Source: a virus
Virus record (IMG/VR): IMGVR_UViG_3300042691_012617
Coordinates: 1 to 64,000 of that record
Reading direction: 5' to 3' (one strand)
Length of the DNA stretch: 64,000 bases
Made by a program: the position numbers and the translations under genes. Under the pieces are notes generated by a model that was given only the letters and a program-made list of their open reading frames with translations, was not told the DNA's origin and did no database searches. This document shows positions 31,701-41,100 of this stretch, one piece after another. How positions within the stretch are numbered: position 1 is the first letter of the stretch; every line of letters starts with the position of its first letter.

Positions 31701-32026
31701 GCGTTTGTTGGGGAGAGGTAATAGACATTTCCTGCGGTGAGAGATGTCGCACCGTCATCAATGTCCAAGGCGGCTCCTTCGAAATCGATTTCGCCTTGGT
31801 AGACTACTGTGATCGATTCCGTCGAAGCCGCCTCGACAACACCCACCGTCTGAGATGTCACCAAATCATCGGCAAGACCTAGAGCGAATCCTGTAACGCC
31901 GCCCGTGTAGACTACGACATTACCCGCTGCGAACCCGTGCCCCGAAGGGACAGTCCAAGTGTTGAGGATTCTGCGACCGTCACTACCGCCGCCGCCGCCG
32001 ATGATTGGGATTGCACTATAAGCCAT
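28718..32026 (-). CDS. Tail fibre with collar, collagen-like and beta-helix parts
   Basis: 1102 residues. An N-terminal part with GHGFAAGNVVVYTGGVTGFA and NVYYLSPTNAGYL is shared with the other fibre (34514-37918). A tail-collar-type module follows (VGSMIPWAGSFQTVPSTWRI, CDG, then FIPDMRARTAFGVGYSSGL). About residue 480 begins a collagen-like G-x-y stretch (GPAGPAGPVGPAGPAGPAGP). The rest is Asn/Gly/Thr-rich, probably beta-helical, with a C-terminal repeat of short strands. Likely a host-recognition fibre. A late promoter and AGGTAGGA precede it. The assignment to a specific T4 fibre gene is not possible. Confidence 0.75.
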   Translation of the reverse strand: MAYSAIPIIGGGGGSDGRRILNTWTVPSGHGFAAGNVVVYTGGVTGFALGLADDLVTSQTVGVVEAASTESITVVYQGEIDFEGAALDIDDGATSLTAGNVYYLSPTNAGYLTPIRPFDGASYIQGMIVATDTDKGFVINALPQTSSASLFSPVGSMIPWAGSFQTVPSTWRICDGAAVRKSGATPIDGEIYSHLYEIIGDKYKVTGLVSSTTGPVGNTARDIIISFSAEGHEDYPGTTAHGLVDAYNNDTNRDYKIGWGGTNDYAIGSLTGANTVQARFQYKRTYPGCTPVDFSGAVASSQVTIQSLQAGEATGATCDRFFIPDMRARTAFGVGYSSGLSELKRGDIGGDDTHLLASDEIPDHSNYLYTTQTDSVGATNRIAIAAAQRTVDVTQTTSYEAGFTADNEPISMMPPYVATNWIIRHRQFQGPGIEIGPRGHAGCSVYVVSNTKTAGCWTLVLGFTGASCTGATFGLTTCDGQDGADGNDGAAGSQGPAGPAGPVGPAGPAGPAGPDGNDCVCNFVGGDGNGAKSIWLSPDSVYKNGIVGNPNKTFLGQNLSMDPLYPTDFNYAMSVFTANNIAPSTEAPFYYRDPTDSVNESTFQYGRFTKPLTVSPNPNVKINRSTVYNLSVINDSASAFATPFDIILTRGVYTLNQPWFNYIDRDLYIRAEQGSLVTQTVQGITFLPLYTALGATDSTRFALQVNIGTAQSMIAATGSAVRFLPPLALVAGTTASNGISSGFDGITSGTGGVMNMLIGGHEVVGISGQYFTLHVKNEGSMTFGNLLNQTFTNYINSVDVYGVTIRTTSPNGAVFSGRNTRTYIGAWDVGATDGDGIAFINRSLTSALNDPAFSSFVTGGVYSNAIGLQTDGGTIRARDSMFLNYPVAAHATNGGTIVLKHCTVSDSYYGLAADSGSNAEAAGAIFSRNSFPVITDNGGTINITRDLDKIGKTHIKGNRAPTTVLNGSVSMGDTDIIGPGVLAVNANVRIKDFVRILSDTGFSKSGGTTGIQQGTEDNKFAVLAINSNVSSPDLLSTVGGSKGKTGTDFVTGVQTSRLIGTGRVQAINSKILMTVGKTDLTTLVDTATPEDTIKGDSEQLPI

Positions 32027-32062
32027 TCGTGGAGTTCCTACCTTTGAGAGTCAGACTGCCAC

Positions 32063-32069
32063 TATTTAG
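32063..32069 (-). promoter_or_regulatory. Late promoter of fibre gene
   Basis: CTAAATA on the minus strand, with a leader of about 30 bases to the ATG at 32026. Confidence 0.6.
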
Positions 32070-32078
32070 CGGCAATCC

Positions 32079-33305
32079 TTACCCCTGATCACCCTCGTTC
32101 AGAATGGCATCGCTAGCGAACTTGAGATTGGCTTCGATGCGCTCCTTCTGATCGGGCGGGAACTTGCCCTGTTGCAGCAACTGGATGCTTGCAATACGCG
32201 ATTCACGGTAGTGTCCCGTCCAAAACGCCGCGATTGCAAACTCATCCAAGAGTGCCCATTCATAGATTCCCTGACCGACGAAGAGGGCACCTTCGGGATA
32301 TCGAATCTTTAGACCCTGCTTGGCGAAGCGATAGCCCTGATCGAACCGCGAGAATGCGCGGCAGAGACGAGCAGCAGCCCATAGGCTTTCGCCTCTCCAA
32401 GGAGCAACCTGATATGCCTTGAAGTACAACTGAATGATGTTGTCAACGGGCTTCTCCAAGATCTCCATGATCCGACCCGCCTGATAGAGGCTGTAGAACA
32501 CTTCCTCGTTCCAACCACCGAGATCAGCCCGCTTGAGGTACGCCTGAAGAGCGGGTTCCCATTGCTGCGAGTCGCGGTACGACTGAGCGAGGTAGAAGTG
32601 GTAGCGATTGAAATCCTTCTCATCGACCTTGCCCGAAGCAAGTGCCGCTTCGAACTTCTCTGCGTCCTTCTTGTACTTCTCGGGGTCGGACGAACGGGCA
32701 CCATCCTGAATCGGAGTGTTCATGAACCCACGGGCGAAGTCACGGGTGCCGATTGGATCATGGCAGTCCACATACTCATGGAGAACCCCACGGTAGTAGA
32801 ACCGCTTCTTGTTGCTCGTCATCTGTGGACGGTGATATCGCGTCTGTCCGAAGTGGGCGAAGATGTTGTAGAGATCGGCGTTCAGCGTCTCCTTGAACTT
32901 CATCGGATCGAAACCAGGCTCGTAAACAAGGATCTCGTCTGCATCGATCATGTATGCATAATCGGTATCCGTCTTCTGACAGAGTTCAAGAGCCTCGCTA
33001 CGGTTGTGACCGAAATCAACCCACGGACGCTCATGGAGTTCGCCCTTGATGCCATTACGATCAAAGAAGTCCTTGATCTTCTGCTGAGTGCCATCCGTCG
33101 AGCCTGTGTCAACAATCACCCAATGGTCGATGATTGGAAGGACCGAGGACAGGCACCGCTCAATGACATGAGCCTCGTTCTTGACAATCATGCAAAGGCT
33201 GATCGTCTTGTGCTTGTTTGGTGTGGGATTCGCCGTTGTTACTGCGGCGGTGGGGGTTGTCGAAACAACCGAAGTCGGTGCATCAATTGTCATGCTCTCG
33301 CTCAT
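32079..33305 (-). CDS. Family 2 glycosyltransferase with TPR-like tail
   Basis: 408 residues. The ATG at 33305 has GGAG six bases upstream. After a Thr/Ala/Pro leader, ISLCMIVKNEAHVIERCLSS, VIVDTGSTDGT (65-73) and MIDADEIL (DxD at 121-123) define a GT-A, GT2 family enzyme of the SunS/TPR type, which adds sugars to proteins or glycans. The C-terminal half has TPR-like helices (FYLAQSYRDSQQWEPALQAY, then VFYSLYQAGRIMEILEKP). Located between the two fibre genes and late-expressed, it may glycosylate fibres or the host surface. It could use the GDP-fucose made by fcl/gmd; the donor is unknown. Confidence 0.85.
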   Translation of the reverse strand: MSESMTIDAPTSVVSTTPTAAVTTANPTPNKHKTISLCMIVKNEAHVIERCLSSVLPIIDHWVIVDTGSTDGTQQKIKDFFDRNGIKGELHERPWVDFGHNRSEALELCQKTDTDYAYMIDADEILVYEPGFDPMKFKETLNADLYNIFAHFGQTRYHRPQMTSNKKRFYYRGVLHEYVDCHDPIGTRDFARGFMNTPIQDGARSSDPEKYKKDAEKFEAALASGKVDEKDFNRYHFYLAQSYRDSQQWEPALQAYLKRADLGGWNEEVFYSLYQAGRIMEILEKPVDNIIQLYFKAYQVAPWRGESLWAAARLCRAFSRFDQGYRFAKQGLKIRYPEGALFVGQGIYEWALLDEFAIAAFWTGHYRESRIASIQLLQQGKFPPDQKERIEANLKFASDAILNEGDQG

Positions 33306-33338
33306 TGCAATCTCCATAATGAAGGTGGGTGTGTCAGG

Positions 33339-33345
33339 TATTTAG
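33339..33345 (-). promoter_or_regulatory. Late promoter of glycosyltransferase gene
   Basis: CTAAATA on the minus strand, about 33 bases before the ATG at 33305. Confidence 0.55.
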
Positions 33346-33373
33346 TCGCGGCTGGTTTGAACTATTAGTTGCG

Positions 33374-33715
33374 TCACGGAATTTTCGTAATTTCGGGATA
33401 AACATTTATCATGCCCTGCACAACTCTTTGGACATTTGTGCTTCCACTTGAGTGCAATTCGACATCATAAAACCACACACCCGCCTTCACCGCAGCGGAT
33501 GCAGTTGCCCCCAAAGAGACATTGATGTTGCCTGTAGACCCTGTAATTGATGTTGTCAGACTTACTGCACTTGACGATGTATAGAACTTCCTCATCTGAG
33601 CATATGCCGTGTATCCACTAGCAATGTTCATAGGAAGACCGTCCGTCCCTTTCACCACATAGGAGAAAGAGAAGTTTGATCCCTGATCCATGTCTCTGTT
33701 GATCGTCTGCGCCAT
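33374..33715 (-). CDS. Small Ig-like/baseplate-type virion protein
   Basis: 113 residues. NRDMDQGSNFSFSYVVKGTD, GYTAYAQMRKFYTSS, and VWFYDVELHSSG...RVVQGMINVYPEIT follow a pattern of small beta-sandwich proteins in phage tail regions (a 'DxG...Y..yAqmR..y.s......YDvel......V..G...v.pevT' shape). The ATIAAATA late motif (33722-33728) ends so that the RNA would begin A-AUG, without leader. Location between fibre genes suggests an adaptor or accessory; function not shown. Confidence 0.6.
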   Translation of the reverse strand: MAQTINRDMDQGSNFSFSYVVKGTDGLPMNIASGYTAYAQMRKFYTSSSAVSLTTSITGSTGNINVSLGATASAAVKAGVWFYDVELHSSGSTNVQRVVQGMINVYPEITKIP

Positions 33716-33721
33716 TGGTGG

Positions 33722-33728
33722 TATTTAT
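33722..33728 (-). promoter_or_regulatory. Late promoter, leaderless layout
   Basis: ATAAATA, CCACC, then A-ATG of the gene at 33715. It overlaps the stop region of the upstream gene. Confidence 0.55.
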
Positions 33729-33731
33729 TCG

Positions 33732-34511
33732 TTAGGGTTCCTCAAACCACATCACGCCATACGGGTAGTGATTACAGGTGTCGCAATTATTTCCCCGCTT
33801 AACCGAGACAATTTGGTTGAATGAGTTAGGGATTACCTTTTCATCAACGGGGAAGTAATGAAGATCGACAAATCCATCATCGCCACAGCGAACACCTTCT
33901 GTTGATACACTTGGGGTAAGAAGCCAAGGACATTCCCAATTCGATGCCCCACCCATTCGAAGATTTGTAATAGTAAAATTGGGAATAGACTGCCATGTCC
34001 AAATGCTCGTATTTTCGTTTACATAATCAGAATTTGATCTTCTTGCAAGTATCGTTCCGATTCCATCAAATGTGCTTGGTCTCTGTCCTAGGAAGATTCC
34101 ATCACAAACATCGTCGTAGATGCCTGACCAACGGCAGTAGACTATTTTCCACCCACTAGGAACATACCAATCGTTCGGAATATTTATCTGCCCGATAGAT
34201 GTTGCCGCACCTTGACTGAACCCCGCACCGCCAAAGGAAAGTCTGACTCTTTTCTTATAGATCGTCCTTGTCAATTCGGGCGCAGTAGTTTGCCATGACC
34301 CATTTTGCATGACTTTGACTGACTCTACTTCTCTCCATTGACCGCCACTTTGAACATATGCGGTCTGAGGAGACTGCCATGACTGTGAAGAAATAACATC
34401 CAATCCTGAGTAGTTTTCAACGATTGATCGCTGAGATACCAATACGGCTAGGTTCGTGCCGCTTTGCGCAACACTTGTCCCCACGGGGATGTCTGCAATC
34501 GATGTTGGCAC
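33732..34511 (-). CDS. Fibre-associated hypothetical protein
   Basis: 259 residues, beta-rich, with Trp/Ser/Gly content like fibre tips. VYRASQSWQSPQTAYVQ-type and SGGQWREVESVKVMQNGSWQ near residue 60 recall short repeats that bind fibre stems. Four Cys in the C-terminal third (RCGDDGF, NCDTCNH) could bind metal or form disulfides. It directly follows the large fibre (34514-37918), three bases away, where T4-likes keep fibre assembly or adhesin genes. Function unknown. Confidence 0.5.
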   Translation of the reverse strand: MPTSIADIPVGTSVAQSGTNLAVLVSQRSIVENYSGLDVISSQSWQSPQTAYVQSGGQWREVESVKVMQNGSWQTTAPELTRTIYKKRVRLSFGGAGFSQGAATSIGQINIPNDWYVPSGWKIVYCRWSGIYDDVCDGIFLGQRPSTFDGIGTILARRSNSDYVNENTSIWTWQSIPNFTITNLRMGGASNWECPWLLTPSVSTEGVRCGDDGFVDLHYFPVDEKVIPNSFNQIVSVKRGNNCDTCNHYPYGVMWFEEP

Positions 34512-34513
34512 GA

Positions 34514-37500
34514 TTAGATCCTACCGATAGCAGTCCAACTAATTCTTCCTTCAGCAGGCCATCCACCTGAATCAGACGCTCGTTGGGCTATTACCTTTGC
34601 TCCAGTATTAGTAAGATTGGTGTATTGACCCGAAAAATCTCTGCTTTGCCAAGATGCATAGTTTCCGTTCCAACGAATTGTGACATTCATATTAAACGCC
34701 TGGACAAATGCGCGAGGGAAGGTGATGTTTGAATAGATGTTTTGATTACCACCATCGACATCTTCAGTCAAGTCTGTGGTACCCCATTGCATCAGGATGC
34801 CACCTGGTAGTTCGACCCAACCATCTTCGGCTGCAAGTGCATTTCCTTGGACTGCGGGAGTTCCTGTCTGATACCAAACAAAGCCTTCGGGATATCCAAC
34901 TGTTGTGCTTGGGCCTGTCGTGCTAACATTGAACATCGGTCGGCATGAAACTTCGCCTGTCTTGTAATCAACGACAACATTACGGCTATCAGCATCTTTC
35001 TGATTCTGATCATACAACTTGGTTGTGCCCGTGAGACCATAGTTGAGAGCAGGATACATCCGCACATTCGATGTGCTACTGCCTGTGATCATCAGCGAGT
35101 TGCTGCCCGAAAGACTGATACGGGCAGACTCATTGATAAACAAACGGTTTCCAACATAGTAATCAGCACTCACGCCACCCGCGACAATTGCATCAACGCT
35201 ATCTGCACCACCCAATCCTTGAATATTGATTGTGCCCGTAACAGTCAATGCACCGTGGAATGTATCATCCGCATCATTGCGGAGAACCTTTGCATTCGTT
35301 CGGAACTGTGCGCGATCAGCGTTCGTCAGGGTACGAGCAGCACCACCCGCAGTCGTATGATTGATGTCATAGCGGATGTAATAGTTGTCATGGTTGTGAC
35401 CCGTCAGAATCGTGGCTTGCAAACCCTTCTTCGAACGGATGATCCAATGCATACCTACATTTGGGGGAACAATATCGAATGGTGTTGGATCAACGCCTGT
35501 CCCCTGCAATCCACCTGTTTCGTTTGTTGTGCTGCCGTAGGATGTGCTGAATGCATCAGTCTGAACAACCGAGTTGAGGCTGTGAGTATGAGGTGGAATG
35601 TTGTTCTCAAGCAGAGTGACTTCTGCCTCGCCATTTACAGTTCCCAAACCAATTGCGGGGGTGATGTTTCCGCTTCCTGCCAATCCAGTTGCATTTGATA
35701 CGCCAAACACAGTCCGTCTGCGTAGATCGGGAAGGAAGAAAACGGAACGACCTGTGGTTGAACCAACTGAGCGTCCGTATACTTTTACTTCCGTATCTTC
35801 AGGAACATCGGTGAATGGGCTAGAGGTTAGTGTGACCGTGCGCTGAGATTCATTGGTGGACGCGACAATAACTGATGCGCTGCCCGTAGTCCACACAAGT
35901 CTGAGAGCATCGCCTGCTGTCAGTCCGCGTGTATCGCCATCAATCGTAACTTCGTCTGCATTTGAAACTGTCGAAATTGCATAGTGGTTGTGTCCGATTG
36001 CCGAGTAGAGATCATTCCATTCGTTCTGCGACTTAATAGAGCCATCACAGAGCAACCACCCATCAGGAATCTGATTGATTTCTCCTGCAAACGGCTGAAC
36101 CGCTCCGATGGGAGCAACCGAGCGCAGATAGACAAGATCACTTGGGGTATCGCCAACGATCACGCCCGTATAGTTGATCACATATCCCGAGTTGTATCCC
36201 GTGGCTAGGAAGACTGCCTTGCGTACTTCTCCTGCCTGAACTTCATATGCACCGCCATCGGGATCGCTGATAAGCCGACCGCCGACATCGGGGTGTAGAT
36301 AGTATGCCTGCCCTGTAGCAAGAGGATAAAGACCAGTTAGACCGCCACCATTTGTCAGACCCCTGATGAAGCCCTTGGTGACGATACTGAAGCAGTTACC
36401 ATCAACGCTTTCGACCATGCCGATGGCTTCTGCATTCGGAACTGTATTTGCCTGAGCAAATGTCAGAGAACCATCAAGATCAAAGCGAAGGACATGTCCT
36501 ACCGAGAAAGCATGCCCTGTTTGGCAGAATTGCTTTCTGATCGCATCGGTGCGAATCCAATCTTCGTGGAGTTTACCATCACCCAAAGCAACAGGAATCG
36601 ACCATGCGGTTGATGTTGTGAGTGCGTGGGCACCGTCAAGTTGATCCGCGTTGAACCACTTGACCCAATTCGTGACAGGAACATTTGGGTAAACTGCGGG
36701 GCCTGTGCTTCCTGAGTAAACCACGCCAAATGTGATTCCTGCGGCACCCGTTGCGCTGTGCCACATGCTGAGTTGTTCGCCAACCTGATACTTGGTGAAC
36801 GAGTCGCCGCTGCCGTAGTAGGTAAAGGTATCGTCTGTGCCCACTCCATATCCATATGAAGCAAACTTGGAAGAAACAATGTAGTTGCTTGAGCCAGTTA
36901 CGCCGAGATTGGTATTGCTGAAGAATCCGTTCCAATCTACTGAGCCTTCGGGAGCCGACTTCCACCAAACAAAATACTTGTCACCTGATGCACCCTTGAT
37001 GTCAAGTCCTGCGGGTTGAAGTAGGATGTCGCTATAAAAGTCTGTACCACTTGTAACGCCACCCGTTACAACGAGTGCGCTTGTGTGGGATGCGCCTGTG
37101 ACGATCATGAAACCACCCACCATGATGTCATCCACACCACCCTCACTAAAGGCACCAATACGCACGGTTCCTGTTGTTCCTGAAGGAGCAACAGACCAGT
37201 TTGCAAGAGTGCCGATTGTGGTTGCGCTTCCTGCTGTCGGATTTGCCACCGTATCGCTATAGAAGAAAGTCAGACCCGAGGCAAAAGATGTTCCTGTGAG
37301 GCTTGTTCCTGCAACCGTGAACTGGCTGAACCGAGTGTATGCCAACTCAATCAGTTTGTCTTCGATACGAAGATCATTAGAATCGACATATGAAATATCA
37401 TCGTTAACAGTTAGATTGCCGTTGACTAGAATATTTCCGTTGATTGTAAGTGTGCCATCACCATTATTGCCAAAATCAACCTCATTCGGCAACATTCGCC

Positions 37501-37918
37501 TTGCAGTTGTTCTTTTGGGTGTACCCGCTACGCCTTGTCTAGTGTCGCTGATGTCGCTGATGATGACATAATCATCTGTCTCAGGATTTGCGGTTGCTCC
37601 GTTGTTTCCAACGCCCCCTAGATCCTCAAGACGAACTGCATCAATCACTACTTTGTTATTGTTGTTGGTGAACTGAGGAACGCCGATTCCAATACCTGCA
37701 CCTGGGTGAACAGAGAGTGTAACAACACCGTTATAATAGCCACCCGAACAACCAGTTTCCTTGATTAAACCACCGCTAGTTGCTCCAACATCAACCTCAT
37801 AGACATTGATCGCATTTGTGGATGCGATCATCTCGTTCGTTCTGTCGAACCATGTGTTGAAGGTATCCGACAGGACGAGTGGCTGAATGTTGATCAGGTC
37901 TGCTGCTGTACAAGACAT
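34514..37918 (-). CDS. Large tail fibre with collar module and receptor-type tip
   Basis: 1134 residues. The order is: an N-terminal virion-binding part; an early region with DGTLTINGNILVNGNLTVND; a module GHAFSVGHVLRFDL...ATGQAYYLHPDVGGRL shared with the fibre at 28718; a tail-collar domain (PIGAVQPFAGEINQIPDGWL, CDG, FFLPDLRRRTVFGVSN, NNIPPHTHSL); and a C-terminal tip ending LPGGILMQWGTTDL...FPRAFVQAFNM...ISWTAIGRI, a layout typical of receptor-binding tips. It corresponds to gp12/gp37-type fibres, but a single T4 counterpart cannot be named. Confidence 0.8.
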   Translation of the reverse strand: MSCTAADLINIQPLVLSDTFNTWFDRTNEMIASTNAINVYEVDVGATSGGLIKETGCSGGYYNGVVTLSVHPGAGIGIGVPQFTNNNNKVVIDAVRLEDLGGVGNNGATANPETDDYVIISDISDTRQGVAGTPKRTTARRMLPNEVDFGNNGDGTLTINGNILVNGNLTVNDDISYVDSNDLRIEDKLIELAYTRFSQFTVAGTSLTGTSFASGLTFFYSDTVANPTAGSATTIGTLANWSVAPSGTTGTVRIGAFSEGGVDDIMVGGFMIVTGASHTSALVVTGGVTSGTDFYSDILLQPAGLDIKGASGDKYFVWWKSAPEGSVDWNGFFSNTNLGVTGSSNYIVSSKFASYGYGVGTDDTFTYYGSGDSFTKYQVGEQLSMWHSATGAAGITFGVVYSGSTGPAVYPNVPVTNWVKWFNADQLDGAHALTTSTAWSIPVALGDGKLHEDWIRTDAIRKQFCQTGHAFSVGHVLRFDLDGSLTFAQANTVPNAEAIGMVESVDGNCFSIVTKGFIRGLTNGGGLTGLYPLATGQAYYLHPDVGGRLISDPDGGAYEVQAGEVRKAVFLATGYNSGYVINYTGVIVGDTPSDLVYLRSVAPIGAVQPFAGEINQIPDGWLLCDGSIKSQNEWNDLYSAIGHNHYAISTVSNADEVTIDGDTRGLTAGDALRLVWTTGSASVIVASTNESQRTVTLTSSPFTDVPEDTEVKVYGRSVGSTTGRSVFFLPDLRRRTVFGVSNATGLAGSGNITPAIGLGTVNGEAEVTLLENNIPPHTHSLNSVVQTDAFSTSYGSTTNETGGLQGTGVDPTPFDIVPPNVGMHWIIRSKKGLQATILTGHNHDNYYIRYDINHTTAGGAARTLTNADRAQFRTNAKVLRNDADDTFHGALTVTGTINIQGLGGADSVDAIVAGGVSADYYVGNRLFINESARISLSGSNSLMITGSSTSNVRMYPALNYGLTGTTKLYDQNQKDADSRNVVVDYKTGEVSCRPMFNVSTTGPSTTVGYPEGFVWYQTGTPAVQGNALAAEDGWVELPGGILMQWGTTDLTEDVDGGNQNIYSNITFPRAFVQAFNMNVTIRWNGNYASWQSRDFSGQYTNLTNTGAKVIAQRASDSGGWPAEGRISWTAIGRI

Positions 37919-37925
37919 TGGCTAT

Positions 37926-38132
37926 TCACCGTTCCTCAATGAGTTTGGAGATGATTCCCTTGAGTTCGGACAACTCATGCTCCAACCTATTTATCCGATC
38001 CTTTTGTGCTTGGGCTTCCCGTCTGCGCCGTTCATATGCCTTGACAGAGTCCCTATCAGTAGACAGGAGGGCACCCGACCGAGTGTCCCTCACCATCTTC
38101 TCGTTCTGAACAGGAATCTTGTCTTGGCTCAT
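37926..38132 (-). CDS. Small coiled-coil virion-region protein
   Basis: 68 residues. MVRDTRSGALLSTDRDSVKA and then a continuous coiled coil (RINRLEHELSELKGIISKLI) match a short protein of marine T4-like phages found next to fibre genes. It overlaps the upstream DUF4815-like gene by ATGA and ends seven bases before the fibre start. A possible late motif (GATAAATA, 37988-37995) lies inside it. It may be a fibre assembly helper or a small structural component. Confidence 0.6.
   Translation of the reverse strand: MSQDKIPVQNEKMVRDTRSGALLSTDRDSVKAYERRRREAQAQKDRINRLEHELSELKGIISKLIEER
37988..37994 (-). promoter_or_regulatory. Possible late promoter upstream of large fibre
   Basis: ATAAATA on the minus strand, about 70 bases before the fibre ATG (37918), inside the preceding gene. 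Confidence 0.35.
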
Positions 38133-41100
38133 GTTGCGATCATCCTCAGATTGCGGACACGCGGAATGGCAGCACCATTTGGCATACCAAACATGACTAC
38201 CTTGATTGAGAAGGTCTTGAACTTGGGCAGCGTTGTGTTTCCAATGTTTGTAAAGGTCACCTCACGGAAGTCATCATCTGATGTAGACACTCCCGTATCC
38301 GTGGTGGTCAACTCAATGTAATCAACATTCTCGTAGTCATCTTCGCTTACAGGCACAGGGCGCACAAACACCTTGATAGTGGCAGCGGAGGAATTCCCCT
38401 TCTTTGGATTGCAAAGGGACATCGAAACTGTGATGTTTTCTGCTTCCATTCCACTTTCTAGGGTCACACGCTTGCTGATGTATCGGGCCTTGGTTTGGTA
38501 GTTCGGATCAATCCCGTCATTCGTTGGCTCAAGTTCACCGTTGTATCCAACACTATTAGGATCGACATCGTTTGCATTGTTGATAAGGTTGCTTACCGTC
38601 AACATGCTAGACTTCTGAGCATCAAAGACGGGGGAAGCATAACCATCGCTGTTTGCTGCCATTCTCACCCTGAGTTCTGTGAGGATACCGCCCTGAGAAG
38701 TAGAGGTCGAGAAGTTCAAATAGCCACCATCGGGAATGATGTTCTTGTTCGGAATCATCGGATCGTATGTGGTTGCAGATGAATTAAAGATCGTCTTGTA
38801 TGTCAGAGTCGAACCTTCGGGGGCGAAATCGACAGCATTCAGACGGAGTTCATTGATATCGACTGAGAGTGTCCCGCTTGCCAAAGCAGTATTCGTAAAT
38901 GTTGACTCACCGCTTCCGCTGAACTTACATACATTCAAACGGATCGCCATGGTCTCGTTGTCTGACTTGATCAACTTGCCTGTGTTCTGTGGCTTGAACA
39001 GCGATCTCATGAGTGGCTGTTTGCTGACCAAGATCTTCGGGTCTTCTTCGGAAGCACGGAGAATCGTGTTTCCGATTGTTCCTGTAAAGAGGCTGAAGTT
39101 AGAAGAGTTGGAAGACACACAGATTGCGTATTCTTTCCCTGGCAACAAGTAGACAGGCGACGAGAATGCAAAATTCGTTTCGCCTTCGTTTCCTGCGGTA
39201 ATTAGATCCGCAACATCGATGTCGGCTGAATACTTGACTGCTGTTGCGAAAGGAAGAACCTTCGACGGATGTGGGTAGCCCGAGAGAGTTGGGCGAACTT
39301 GTACTGTGACAGGAATTGTTCCAAGCGTATCCTTCGTGTTGAAGTAGAGATCGACTGACTTCAGGAAGATGCCACTTGGATACTTCGTAGGATCGACATA
39401 GAAAGTCTGAGAGATTGGATCTGAATAGCCACGAATTTCCCCCGCCTTCGTCATGACTTCCGTCAGATTTGATACCACCTTCTCCGACTTGACTGACTTT
39501 CTACGAGTCTCAAGTACGCGAGTGGAGAGTTGATTCTCCTCACCGACCGAGTCATAAGCACCTTCTACTGCGTAGGTTGCCTCAGCCGCCATCGTTGAAT
39601 TCGAAACAGAGTCAATGTTCGACACATCGGTGATTCGAATGTTGTGGCGACCAACAAGGAAGTTCTGCTCGTATTGTCCCGAAGTCTGATTGATGGAGTT
39701 AAAGAGGAGGTTTGTCGATACCTCTCCATACTCGTTGGTAACTTGGCTACCACCTGTGCAGTATGCCGTCACATTGATATCGTCACAGAACACATAGAAG
39801 GTCGTGCTTGGCTTCAATCCCTTTGCATTCAGCGAAATCGTCTGCTCACGGGCAATTGGAAGAACATCACGGGCAACAGTCTTGTTGGCAATAATCTTCT
39901 TCATGCTTTCGGGTGCGATAGAAGAATTGATCGCGTTGACCGATAGACCCTCAGACTTGGCAGAAAGCAACTTGTTTCTGCTCAGGTTCGGACGGCTGTT
40001 CTTGTTGTTGAGGTTCTGCTTGCCAAACCAAATCGACTCCCAATCGTTGAATCGGGTGCCGAATCCATAGTTGGCGTTCTGCTCCCAATTGTCGTTCTCG
40101 CCCTCAACATTGACACGCACCTTCGGCTGCTTGGTATCGTCGTACCAAGTGTCCGATGATGGGCTGAGTGAGAGGGTGCCCATGTAATTGATCACATTGA
40201 ACGGATTGATGATCGTGGACTCACTTGCCAAGAGATGAGAAATCTCAGCCGACTGTGTGTAGTTCAGCGTGTAGATACCATCCTGAGTGTTTCCTGTCAG
40301 GTTTCCGCTGTGCGAAGTCAACCCATATGCGCGAGTGAAGAACGGCGGTCTGAGTTCATTGTTCTCGTAGTCAACGCTTGCAGCAAACATCGGATCAGCA
40401 TTGTCGGCAACTGCGTGTCCCTTGAACTGATCGACCAAGATGCCGCGCTTTGGCATTTCATCGCCGTTTTCGTCACGGACGCTCTTTGCCTTGGCTTCTT
40501 GCTCCAAAAGGCTAAGAGTCGTATAGTATTCAACCGCTTCGATGCGCTTCTCAAGATCTCCGATATCGCGCATTGTGTAACGCTTGTTCTCGACATAACG
40601 AACAGATGCATCGTCGCTGCTGAATGTGTATGGATTGACCTGTACGGTGTACAAAGTCATCGCATTCGGATCATCCGATGGGATCTCTGCGTTCAAAGAA
40701 GGCACACCCGAAATCACCGTGAAGTTACGGTCACGGGTGATTGCAATCTTGTCTGTGCGCGGGAGATAGTGAATGTACGAGAATGTGTTGTCGTTCGCAG
40801 ACGAGTTTGAGGGAATCCAAGGTGTACCCTTAGTATCACCGCTCAGGCTGCGATCAGGGCGGAAGTCGATGCAGTCGCGCAACTTGTACTGCACACCATT
40901 AGCCTTGCTCGTATATGTCGGAATCGACTCGTAGTCGCTGTAAGAATCAACCGTGTATGCCCCATAAGTGCCGCTGTGGCTGTAATACCTGACTGTAGCC
41001 GAGAATGGCCCTGTGACTCCCGTTGTTCCTGCAACCATGTACAGGCGCGACCAATCGTAGAACGAATCGCGCTGCCCGTTGTCAAAATTGAAATAGGGAA

